Below are positions 54,911 through 63,659 of a stretch of DNA of 64,000 bases, one piece after another. A program made the translations under genes and the position numbers. Origin of the DNA: Symbiodinium natans (Eukaryota; Sar; Dinophyceae; Suessiales; Symbiodiniaceae); the NCBI GenBank assembly GCA_905221605.1, contig CAJNDS010002158.1:434001-498000 (forward strand), given 5' to 3'. The notes below the pieces were generated by a model that saw only the letters and a program-made list of their open reading frames with translations, did no database searches and was not told the origin of the DNA. Numbering within the stretch: the stretch's first letter is position 1; the number at the start of each line of letters is the position of its first letter.

Positions 54911-55065
54911 TCCCTAATTCCCTAATTCCCTAATTCCCTAATTCCCTAATTCCCTAATTCCCTAATTCCCTAATTCCCTAATTCCCTAATTCCCTAATTC
55001 CCTAATTCCCTAATTCCCTAATTCCCTAGTTCCTTAATTCCCTAATTCCCTAATTCCCTAATTCC
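54903..55065 (+). repeat. TAATTCCC octamer array, about 20 units
   Basis: Near-perfect TAATTCCC repeats growing out of the CCCCTAATT end of the adjoining TIR element; two variants near 55028-55033. Confidence 0.95.
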
Positions 55066-55370
55066 ACAAACCGAAAGAATTTCTGAGCGCCGGAGATTTC
55101 GGAAACACCCCCTACCTCAAAAGCCCCGTCTGGGGGTGGTCTATCCTCTATGCGCTCATCCCTCAAATTCCTCAAAGTCCTTGTTCGGAAGATGGCACCA
55201 CAAGTCAGAACCTGAAAGACCCCAGACCCCAAACCCCGAAACCCCGAACCCCGAACCCCGAACCCCGAACCCCAAACCCCAAACCCCAAACCCCGAACCC
55301 CGAACCCCAAACCCCGAACTCCGAACCCCGAACCCTGAACCCTGAACCCTAGACCTTACTTAACCCTGGA

Positions 55371-55443
55371 GAAAGTATCGGCCCGAACAGAGGAGTTCTC
55401 GATGCTTAGCCCCGCTGGCGACAGCGGAAGCCGGGGGGCTCTG
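55371..55443 (+). CDS. Exon candidate
   Basis: Reads EKVSARTEEFSMLSPAGDSG, then SRGAL; GCTCTG|GTAGGG donor. Confidence 0.48.
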
Positions 55444-55575
55444 GTAGGGTTTGTAACCTTTCGGGTTCAAGGTCTTGTTGCCCGGGTTTTGGTTTAGGGC
55501 GTACGAGTTTGAGGGACTGGGGGTTCAGAGTCTAGGGGCTTTAAGGCACTCAGTGAGCTCAGTGCCTGAGAGTTT

Positions 55576-55640
55576 CTCTAGGCTTCGCTCCCAAAAACGA
55601 AAGTTGAACGCGTGATGGGGGCCTTTGCCAGCCTGAAGCG
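55576..55640 (+). CDS. Exon candidate
   Basis: Reads KTKVERVMGAFASLKRG. Confidence 0.38.
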
Positions 55641-55697
55641 TGGGGTTTTGTGTCTGTGTGTGTGTGGCCTTGTCCCAGAAGTCTTGAACTCTTGAAC

Positions 55698-55834
55698 GAA
55701 GTCTTTTTTTTGACCATCTGGGCCGAAGCACTCGTGCTCATTTTAAGAGCTTTCTTCCGCCCGAGCCGAGGGCTTTGCGGGCTTTGCGTGTGTCAGAGAG
55801 AAGCCTTGTTTGTGCGGGTCCAGAACCCGGTTTA
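55698..55834 (+). CDS. Exon candidate, membrane-like
   Basis: Reads VFFLTIWAEALVLILRAFFR, then PSRGLCGLCVCQREA. One hydrophobic helix followed by a Cys-rich basic stretch. Confidence 0.4.
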
Positions 55835-56189
55835 GGGTTTAGGGTTTCGGGTTTGGGGTTTAGGGTGCAATTCTGGATTTAGACGTTTTGGGTTTCGGGG
55901 TTTGGGTGGGGCCGCCGGTGTTGTGCTTTCCCTGTCCTTGAAGTTTGAAGCCTAAACCCTAGGCCCTAAACCCTAAGCCCTAAACCCTAAACCCTAAACC
56001 CTAAACCCTAAACCCGAAACCCTAAACCCTAAACCCTAAACCCCAAACCCCAAAGCCCCAGCACACCGAACCCGAAGCTTTCGCACCTTCGTTCTTTTGG
56101 GTCGAAGCCAGGTTTGGGGATCCAACACCTAAAGGCCTGATTCCCTTAAAGCCACTGACGTGCCCCGAAGACCCCGAAAGGCCCTCAAG

Positions 56190-56272
56190 TTCGGGTCTTG
56201 ATGTTGGCCACGGGCGCGGAAAAGGGAATTCAGAAGACGGAAGGGGTAGGGCTCCCCCGGAAGTGCAACTGA
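56190..56272 (+). CDS. Terminal exon candidate
   Basis: Reads VLMLATGAEKGIQKTEGVGL, then PRKCN and TGA at 56270-56272. A minus-strand frame overlaps. Confidence 0.38.
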
Positions 56273-56433
56273 GGCCCCTGGCCACAACTAGCTTAAGCCA
56301 TAAAGCCCTAATTCCCCAAAGCCAAATAAGCTACCTTCGACCTTGTTCAGCTCCTTGGCCTCAAAAGCCCTGTTGAAGCAAAAGTTTCGACCTTCAGCAC
56401 TTCTTGCACCTACGACTGCAAGCCCCTCCAAAT

Positions 56434-56519
56434 GGGGGTTTCTGAAATTAGGGGTACGTTATTAAGGTCCTTCTTATAGGGGAATCCTACTATTGTGGGG
56501 CTATTTTCGTAAACACCCA
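56434..56519 (+). mobile_element. TIR element copy 7, complete, 86 bp
   Basis: Left end GGGGGTTTCTGAAATTAGGG, core TTCTTATAGGGGAATCCTAC, right end CTATTTTCGTAAACACC. Flanked by CCAAAT on both sides, a possible target-site duplication. Confidence 0.65.
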
Positions 56520-56530
56520 AATCCCTCTGT

Positions 56531-56640
56531 GAATGAAACCTTCGCTGGGTTTCGGCCCCGAATGTTCCACACGGCGACAGGTCGCAGCGCTTGCGTTTCG
56601 AGTGCACTGCGCGTGCCGGCCGGGGTTCTTAACGACCGTT
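56531..56640 (+). CDS. Exon candidate
   Basis: Reads NETFAGFRPRMFHTATGRSA, then CVSSALRVPAGVLND, directly after TIR copy 7. Confidence 0.45.
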
Positions 56641-56820
56641 TAGGGTTTAGGGTTTAGGGTTTAGGGTTTAGGGTTTAGGGTTCGGAAGGCCCTGGTTTGA
56701 AGTCTTTGGTTGGTTTTTTGGTGGGTTTGTGGGCTTCGTGCTTCACAGGGTTCAGGGGCTTTTCGGGTTTTGGTGTTGTATTCTTTGACTTAGTGGTCTG
56801 GGATTGCTTTTGGGGTGCAG

Positions 56821-56928
56821 TGCATGGAATCCGCCGTAAATACCCTACCACGTAAGAACCCACTTCACACTTTAGCCTGTGGCCAAGCACGACCCAAGCC
56901 CTCCGACGGCACATGGAATCAGGCCTAA
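56821..56928 (+). CDS. Terminal exon candidate, 35 codons
   Basis: GGGGTGCAG acceptor; reads CMESAVNTLPRKNPLHTLAC, then GQARPKPSDGTWNQA and TAA. An internal GTAAGA could serve as an alternative donor. The minus strand is also open here. Confidence 0.42.
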   Translation, partial: CMESAVNTLPRKNPLHTLACGQARPKPSDGTWNQA

Positions 56929-57225
56929 ACCCTGCAACGTAAACCCAAAATCCTAAAGACCTCGAAGCCCCTGAAGAAATGAAGGGGCGTCCTTTGCAAA
57001 CGCTGAGGGGTTGCAATGTTCAGCTGACCGAAAGTACACCCCAAGGTCCTAAGCCTTTAGGGATCTTGCCCGTTTTCCAGCCAAAAGACCTCCTACCCAA
57101 AATCAGGCTATGCATACTTCTGAACCTTAAACCCCCAAATTCTAAAGATGCGCGGATTCCCAAAGTCTTGTGAGAAAGTTCTTGGACCCCTGTCCAAGCG
57201 CTGACACCTCCCCTCTATCATTTTT

Positions 57226-57382
57226 TCAAACCCATTCTTTTATTAAATCATCCAAAAGCCATTCACGTTGACCATTTTCTTTGTCTTGATCAACGAAGCA
57301 CATTGATGTTGAAGCTATTTTGCACATCCCAGTAAGATGACTCAACTAATCCATCACTATCATCAGGTTGCTCAGCTGACAT
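57226..57382 (-). pseudogene. AT-rich minus-strand coding fragment with a frameshift
   Basis: From 57382 downwards: MSAEQPDDSDGLVESSYWDV, then QNSFNINVLR and a stop at 57290. In the next frame from 57303: MCFVDQDKENGQREWLLDDL, then IKEWV and a stop at 57226. Both reach high coding quality with A/T-ending codons, unlike the GC-ending + strand exons nearby. Possibly a captured foreign or transposon gene fragment. Confidence 0.4.
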
Positions 57383-57674
57383 GATAGCGTCTGTGACACA
57401 CAGACAATCCCCTGAACCCTGAACCCTAAACCCTAAACCCTAAACCCTAAACCCTAAACCCTAAACCACTCTTGCAAAACATGTGTGCCTAGAGGCCCTG
57501 AGTTCCCCAGACTCCCCAGAAAAGCCTTCGAAAACGCCGAAGCCTCTGAAAAGCCCCAAGCGCTTCTACAGCTCGGGTGAGGGCTTTTGGGTTTAGGGTT
57601 TAGGGTTTAGGGTAGTAAAGTTGTGTTTATGATTTCGAGGTCTTTGGGTTGGCCTAGGAGGGTATGTTTTGCAG

Positions 57675-57755
57675 GCTCAACTAGCCCGCTGTGCTCTCCC
57701 CTCCAAGGTCTCCCAACTACTCTCGGCCTACGCCGTCGGTGCTTCGTCTGGCAAG
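57675..57755 (+). CDS. Exon candidate
   Basis: TTTTGCAG acceptor; reads AQLARCALPSKVSQLLSAYA, then VGASSGK. Confidence 0.48.
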
Positions 57756-57795
57756 GGGGGGGTTTAGGGTTCAGGGTGCAGGGTTTAGGGTTAAG

Positions 57796-57943
57796 ATCTC
57801 TCGCCCGCCTGCTTGGGTCATTCAAGACTGCTCTCCGACCTCTCCTTGAACACGTCTACACATCAGACGCCCACCCTGTAGAAAGATGCAGGATCTCACA
57901 TGCCAACATCACAAGCGCCGAAACTCCCAACGCCGTTTGGTAG
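57796..57943 (+). CDS. Terminal exon, 48 codons plus stop
   Basis: After GGTTAAG reads SLARLLGSFKTALRPLLEHV, YTSDAHPVERCRISHANITS, AETPNAVW and TAG at 57941-57943. Together with the exon at 57675 it probably closes one gene; the intron between is short and contains TTTAGGG-type words. Confidence 0.5.
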
Positions 57944-57989
57944 CGCTCTTTCTTCACGCGGGAGTCTACGGAGCAAAGTCTGGACCTAA

Positions 57990-58106
57990 AACCTAAACCC
58001 TAAACCCTAAACCCTAAACCCTAAACCCTAAACCCTAAACCCTAAACCCTAAACCCTAAACCCTAAACCCTAAACCCTAAACCCTAAACCCTAAACCCTA
58101 AACCCT
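57990..58106 (-). repeat. Telomere-like array (CCCTAAA), about 16 units
   Basis: Perfect heptamers starting ~50 nt after the terminal exon. Confidence 0.95.
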
Positions 58107-58128
58107 TGCAAGCGCGCTGAACCCACAG

Positions 58129-58225
58129 AGGGCTCGCGCCTAGAAGGCGTGCTCACATCATCGGCCCCCCACAGAGTGCCAGCTCTTGGTCCAAGTCCCT
58201 TCCGTGGAGGGAGGTATCTAATGGG
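58129..58225 (+). CDS. Exon candidate
   Basis: CCCACAG acceptor; reads GSRLEGVLTSSAPHRVPALG, then PSPFRGGRYLMG. Confidence 0.45.
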
Positions 58226-59016
58226 TTCAGGCCCCTAAACCCTAAACCATACATGTTGGCCCCGTTCACCCTAAGCCCCTCATGGGGGGTGTTCTAGGTT
58301 ATGGGCCCTTGCAGGGGGCTCCTATTCTAAGCCGGAGCCCTCGTACCAAACACGGCCCTAGCCCGCTGCGCCCCACGCGCCGGCGAATCTCCCCTAAAGC
58401 AACCCTGGACCCAAACAAAGGGACCATAAACGGCCCCCAAAACCCTGAACCCTAAACTAAACCCTAAAACCTGCAGTACCAGCGAAACGGCTCTCCTGCA
58501 CGTACTCGTACCAGAGTGGGGGTTCGGGAGGGGGGCCCCTGGGGCTCAGAGCCAGGCGCCACGCTGGAGTGGGAGGCGTGGAAATTGCTTCGGGTTCAGG
58601 GGTTTGGGGCTTCGGGTTTAGGCTTTAGGAAAGTTCTGGGGTTTAGGGTTCAGGGTTGGGTTTAGGAAATTCTGGGGTGCAGTGATTCGGGGAGACTGTG
58701 GAGTTATAGCCGTCTGCAGTGGTCTTTGTGCTCCTTGGAGGTCAGGTTCATGCGTCTCCCAGATTTCTAGGGTGCCTGACCTCCTAAACCTCGATTCGGG
58801 CCCTTGGGGTTCGGGGTCTTTGGGGGTCCTGGGGGTTGAGGGCCTGTGGTGGGGCTTGGGGGTGTAGGGTTCAGGGAGGCAAGTGGCCCTCAACTTCAAA
58901 AACAGCCCTAAACCCCAAACCCCAAACCCCAAACCCCAAGCCCCAAACCCAAACCCCAAACCCTAAACCCTAAACCCCAAACCCCAAACCCCAAACCGCA
59001 AACCCCAAACCCCAAG

Positions 59017-59118
59017 CACTTCCCGGCACCGGTCCAGGCGGATGGCGCGAGGACCATTGTGGTGGCAGGGCGCCTGCTCCGCGCCGGGAAAGCCGTGGAG
59101 GCGCAGATTCTGTTTCTG
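59017..59118 (+). CDS. Exon candidate, possibly hotdog-fold thioesterase-like
   Basis: Reads HFPAPVQADGARTIVVAGRL, then LRAGKAVEAQILFLAF. The V-x-G-R-x-L-R-A-G-K-x-V-x strand resembles the C-terminal strand of PaaI/4HBT thioesterases. By-eye only. Confidence 0.45.
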
Positions 59119-59416
59119 GCGTTTCGGGGTTGTTGAGTCGCAAGGAAGATTGAAGGATTGTGGGGGGTTCAGTAAGGAATTTGAAGGATTGTGGGGGTTC
59201 AGCAAGGAATTTGAAGGATTGTGGGGGGGGGGTTCAGTCAGGGTGCCTGGGAAGGGAGGGGTGTCGCCTTCTTCGAATCCTCGTGGCGAAAGGGTGCCTA
59301 CAGGATTGAGCCAGGGGGGGATGAATCTAGCAACGCCCAAGTTTCCTGAGATCGCTTGCGTTCGTGCTGGTAGCGAACTCAGGGCTTAGGGTTTAGGGTT
59401 CACTAAGGGGTACCAG

Positions 59417-59540
59417 GAGCTCATGTCAGAGGCATGGGCTGATAGTTGGCGTGGCAGCTCCCGAGGTTTGCGAGGCATGAATGTTATTCGAAGAGCACAC
59501 TCTCATGCAGCGGTTCGTTCGGTACCCTACTGTATGTGAC
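59417..59540 (+). CDS. Exon candidate
   Basis: GGTACCAG acceptor; reads ELMSEAWADSWRGSSRGLRG, then MNVIRRAHSHAAVRS. A second frame from ATG 59481 (74 codons) overlaps. Confidence 0.42.
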
Positions 59541-59945
59541 AAGGAATACATCTGTAGCACAGGCCACACACGCGGGCCCCAGAATGTGAGTTTTCGCTGG
59601 TTCTCCTCAGCTGAGGAAGGGGGCGGGGGAAATCATAAGCTACTTGTTGCGGGCGCAGCACTGAAGGCACAGGTATCTCTCTCGCACACCCGCGCACTCG
59701 CTTGAATGCCCTAAGCCCTAAGCCCTAAACCCTAAACCCTAAACCCTAAACCCTACACCCTAAACCCTAAACCCTAAACCCCAAACCCTAAGCATGATCA
59801 CGTCCTTCTTCCTCGACCCGAGGCCCTAGACCATGCACTCCGTGGTGCGATCCCATCTTTGGCCGTTCCAGACCTTAAGCCCCAATGAAGCCCTAAGCCC
59901 TAAGCCCTAAACCCTAAACCCTAAACCCTAAACCCCAAAATCCTG

Positions 59946-60030
59946 CCCAGTATATCCCCGGGTCGCTGGACACGGTGCCCACGCCGGGTGCTGCGCGGCC
60001 GCCCCTGAGCTGCGCTTCTTACTTCCCCCT
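59946..60030 (+). CDS. Exon candidate
   Basis: Reads QYIPGSLDTVPTPGAARPPL, then SCASYFPLPP. Confidence 0.38.
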
Positions 60031-60217
60031 TCCCCCTTTCTATGGGGCTTACAGTAGGGTTCAGCCCCGAAATTATAACCCTGATGCTGAATTTTGCTAT
60101 TCCATGATGTTTTTGCATATTGGAATATGGGGGTGGGGGGGGTGTTTGATTGTCAGGGGAGAGCAGCAATATTTGGAGGGTTTGCGGGGTCACACAGCGT
60201 TCCCCTTTCTGATACAG

Positions 60218-60313
60218 GTAAGCCCTGCTGATGCGTACTCGTCAGCCTTCAAGGAACGGTCCGTGCAGGTTTTTCTGCAGATTGAAAGCTTCGCCAGACA
60301 GGCTTTCAAGACG
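60218..60313 (+). CDS. Exon candidate, 32 codons
   Basis: CTGATACAG acceptor and GACG|GTTTCA donor; reads AYSSAFKERSVQVFLQIESF, then ARQAFKT. Phase 0 on both sides. Confidence 0.48.
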
Positions 60314-60444
60314 GTTTCAGGGCATAATGGAGGGTCACTTACTAAGGTTTGGCTCGTGTTTGTGATTAAATTCGGCGCTGGGGCTCGGTTTTCTTTTGAG
60401 TGAGAATAGGAACCCCTGAAGGTAAAACAAAAACCACCTAGCCT

Positions 60445-60515
60445 ACACATATACACATATACGTATATGTATATATACATATACATACATACATATATGT
60501 ATATTTATAATTATA
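60445..60515. repeat. TATA/CATA microsatellite
   Basis: (TATACA)n and related AT-rich words. Confidence 0.9.
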
Positions 60516-61084
60516 TATACACCCTAGCCGCAAAACCATCCTGACCCCTAAGCCCTGAGCCCTAAGCCCTAAGCCCTAGACCCTAAAGCCGAAGTAAGCC
60601 CGAAACCCCAAACCCCAAACCCCAAACCCTAAACCCTGTCATGAAGCCCAAGGTAAGCCCTGAACCCCCCCCCCCCCCCTAAGGCCTTGGCAGCCGAAGT
60701 CGTCGCCGGCTTGGGGGCCCTGGATGCTGATTTTGGGGCTCTTCAGGGTTTAGGGCTTGGGCTTGGGGTTTACGGTTTAGGGTTTAGGGTTTAGGGTTTA
60801 GGTATGCTGATCTTGGGGCTCTTCAGGGTTCAGGGCTTGGGGACTTAGGGGTTCAGGGTTCAGGGTTTAAGGTTCAGGGTTTAGGGCTTAGGGTCAGGGC
60901 TGAGAGGTTTGGGCACAAAAATGCATCCTGACCACCATTATGGACCGACTTCGGGTTCATGTGAAAATCTTCCTTCTCCAGGGAAGAAAGAGATATTGAT
61001 CTCCCTTTTCCATATTCAGGACTCAGGGGTGAGGGTTCCCTACACCCTAAGCCCCAAACCCTGAACCTTGACACCCTCAGGCCC

Positions 61085-61152
61085 TAAACCCTAAACCCTA
61101 AACCCTAAACCCTAAACCCTAAACCCTAAACCCTAAACCCTAAACCCTAAAC
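61085..61152 (-). repeat. Telomere-like array (CCCTAAA)
   Basis: Nine to ten perfect units. Confidence 0.95.
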
Positions 61153-61299
61153 CTTGAACCTTGACACCCTCAACCCTAAACCCTAAACCCTAGTTGTCCC
61201 GATGCCCACATGGCGTAGTGCCGAAAGGCCGGTTCCGGGGCGACGGCCGCCAGCGCCCTCAAGGACTCAGTGTTTCGGGTTCGGGGTTTAGGGTTTAGA

Positions 61300-61496
61300 C
61301 CCTAAACCCCAAACCCCAAACCCTAAACCCTAAACCCTAAACCCTAAACCCTAAACCCCCTAAACCCTAAACCCTAAACCCTAAACCCTAAACCCTAAAC
61401 CCTAAACCCTAAACCCTAAACCCTAAACCCTAAACCCTAACCCTAAACCCTAAACCCTAAACCCTAAACCCTAAACCCTAAAGCCTAAACCCTAGA
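61300..61496 (-). repeat. Telomere-like array (CCCTAAA), about 27 units
   Basis: Second longest array of the window, with rare CCCCAAA and CCCCCTAAA variants. Confidence 0.95.
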
Positions 61497-61560
61497 CTCC
61501 TAGAATGTCCCTGAACCTCAAGTTCTGAACCACAAAGTCCCTCATCTCCGACACCTGCAG

Positions 61561-61628
61561 CTCTACGCCTGAAGCGCCCCAGGGCCCAGATGCGGAGGCC
61601 AAGGAGGCGGCGGAGGCAGGGTCGAGAG
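61561..61628 (+). CDS. Exon candidate
   Basis: ACACCTGCAG acceptor; reads STPEAPQGPDAEAKEAAEAG. Ala/Glu-rich. Confidence 0.45.
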
Positions 61629-61911
61629 GGTTTAGGGGAAGTTTCGGTTCAGGCTTCAATCTCTTGCGTTCACTGGTAGCCTTGGGGTTGAGGTGCTTGG
61701 GGTTAGCAGTTCACGTTTGTCGGCTACCTGCTTCTGAACCCTAAGCCCCAAGCCTTAAACCCTAAACCCTAATTAAGCCGTAAACCGTAAACCCTCAACC
61801 CTTAACCCTAAACCTAAACCCTAAGTCCCCAAACCCTAAAGTCCCCAACCCCTTCAACCCCTCCGAAACCACCCCAAACGCCGAAGGCCCCCCTCGCCCG
61901 TCTCTGCCCAG

Positions 61912-61990
61912 GCGGAAGCGGAGCTCATCTCCAGATATGTTGGCCGTGCCCCGAGAGCTTCGGTTTGGCGAGAGCCCGAAACGGCCCTGA
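61912..61990 (+). CDS. Exon candidate
   Basis: TCTGCCCAG acceptor; reads AEAELISRYVGRAPRASVWR, then EPETAL. Confidence 0.48.
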
Positions 61991-62194
61991 GCCCTGGACC
62001 AAAAGACCACACCCCAAGCCCCAAAACTCCAAAACCCGACCCTCGACCCGCAACCAACCCCCCAAACCCCCTAAGCCCCCCCCCCCTTCCCCCCCCCCTC
62101 CCCCCCGCCGCCCCCCCCTAAACCCTAAACCTTAAACCCTGAACCCTAAACCCTGAACCCTAAACCCTAAACCCTAAACCCTAAACCCCCTGAG

Positions 62195-62270
62195 CACCGA
62201 AACCGAGCTGGGGGGCCTCAAAGGCCGCCTGCTGACGCGTGGATTCGGCCAGCAGGGGACTCGAGCCTTG
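62195..62270 (+). CDS. Exon candidate
   Basis: After CCTGAG reads TETELGGLKGRLLTRGFGQQ, then GTRALF; CCCTAAA arrays on both sides. Confidence 0.45.
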
Positions 62271-62307
62271 TTTCGGGGCCTTAGGGGCTTCAAGGGTCTG
62301 AGGGGTT

Positions 62308-62558
62308 GAGGACCCTAAACCCTAAACCCTAAACCCTAAACCCTAAACCCTAAACCCTAAACCCTAAACCCTAAAGCCTAAACCCTAAACCCTAAACCCT
62401 AAACCCTAAACCCTAAACCCTAAACCCTAAACCCTAAACCCTAAACCCTAAACCCTAAACCCTAAACCCTAAACCCTAAACTCCAAACCCTAAACCCTAA
62501 ATCCTAAACCCTAAACCCTAAACCCTAAACCCTAAACTCCAAACCCTAAACCCTAAAC
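62308..62558 (-). repeat. Telomere-like array (CCCTAAA), about 33 units with variants
   Basis: Long array with CCCTAAAG, CTCCAAA and CCCTAAAT interruptions, in effect three sub-arrays. Confidence 0.95.
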
Positions 62559-63294
62559 CTTTCTTTCATATTTAATTTACATGTTAAGGAGTTACTGGGC
62601 AAGGTCATTTTTTTACTGGGCAAGGTCATTGTTTGGGCGGGTGGGTATTTTTCTGGAGTAATTTCTTGACTAGTGAATGCTTGGACTTGAGATGCTGAAC
62701 CCTAAACACCAAACCCCAAACCCCAAACCCCAAACCCCAAACCCTAAACCCTAAACCCTAAACCCTAAACCCTAAAGCCTAAACCCTAAAATTTCGGGGT
62801 CTTAGGGTTAAGGGCTTGTTGCGGGGGTCGGCCGAAAGCCTGGAGCCCTAACCCGACACACAAGTCGAAGCCCCGAGCCTTGCCCAGTTGTCGCTTAGGG
62901 TTTAGGGCTTAGGGCTTGGGGTTCAGGGTTTAGGGTTTAGGGTTTCGGGTTTGGGGTTTGGGGTTTGGGGTCCAGGGTTTAGGGCTTCGGGTTCCTGCAC
63001 CCTCGCACACCCTGACCCGTAACCCCCCCGCAGATCTTAGACCCCCAAAGACCCCCAGAGCCCTCAAAAGTCCCGAAGTTTTTTTTTTCATGGGTTCCCT
63101 ACCCCTCTATACTACCCCCCCTAGGTTCCCCCCAGAATTAAGGCTGATTAGGGGTCTAAGGTTACTCAAGGGCCGGAACCTAGGGGGGGGGGTAGTTTTG
63201 TAGTAGGGAAGCCCGCGATTTTAGGGTTGGAGGGTTTAGGGTTTAGGGTTTAGGGTGAGGGCCTCGAACCCCAGACTCTACGCTTCCTCCTCAG

Positions 63295-63336
63295 GCAGAG
63301 GCAGCGCGCCGAGCAACACCGAACAAGGCGGGCGTT
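63295..63336 (+). CDS. Exon candidate
   Basis: CTCCTCAG acceptor; reads AEAARRATPNKAGVW. Confidence 0.38.
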
Positions 63337-63343
63337 TGGGCTT

Positions 63344-63418
63344 TTGGTTTGGGGGTTTGGGGGTTTGGGGGTTTGGGGGTTTGGGGGTTTGGGGGTTTGG
63401 GGGTTTGGGGTTTGGGGT
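63344..63418 (+). repeat. GGGGGTTT octamer array
   Basis: About nine units of GGGGGTTT, a G-rich variant. Confidence 0.9.
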
Positions 63419-63596
63419 TTAGGGTTTAGGGTTTAGGGGGTTTGGTGGGTTTGGGTTTGGCGAGTTGGGTGTTCCGGGTTCAGGCTTTAAGGTTTTATCG
63501 GGATGTTTTTGCGCCCTCAGCCCTAAGCCCTTTTCTTCCACCCGAAAAGCAAGTCCATAAGCGGAAGTGTGCTCTCCCTCGCTCTATTCATGTCGC

Positions 63597-63655
63597 TCTC
63601 TCTCTCTCTCTCTCACTCCCTCCGCTCTCTCTCTCCCTCTCCCTCCCTCTCTCTC
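63597..63655 (+). repeat. CT-rich microsatellite
   Basis: (CT)n with CC interruptions. Confidence 0.9.
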
Positions 63656-63659
63656 GTTT

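Larger units (their letters stand above)
29765..63440. repeat. Telomere-like heptamer mosaic, right domain
   Basis: Well over fifty arrays of CCCTAAA or TTTAGGG and variants in both orientations alternate with 50-400 nt islands of ordinary composition. The islands carry + strand exon-like frames. Any gap longer than 300 nt not named elsewhere in 29.8-63.4 kb holds such arrays plus short islands in which no gene could be recognised. Confidence 0.9.

Noticed and set aside
55050-55345. Gly/Phe-rich minus frame and Pro/Asn-rich plus frame
   Set aside because: Both derive from the CCCCGAA/CCCCAAA repeat stretch at 55210-55350.
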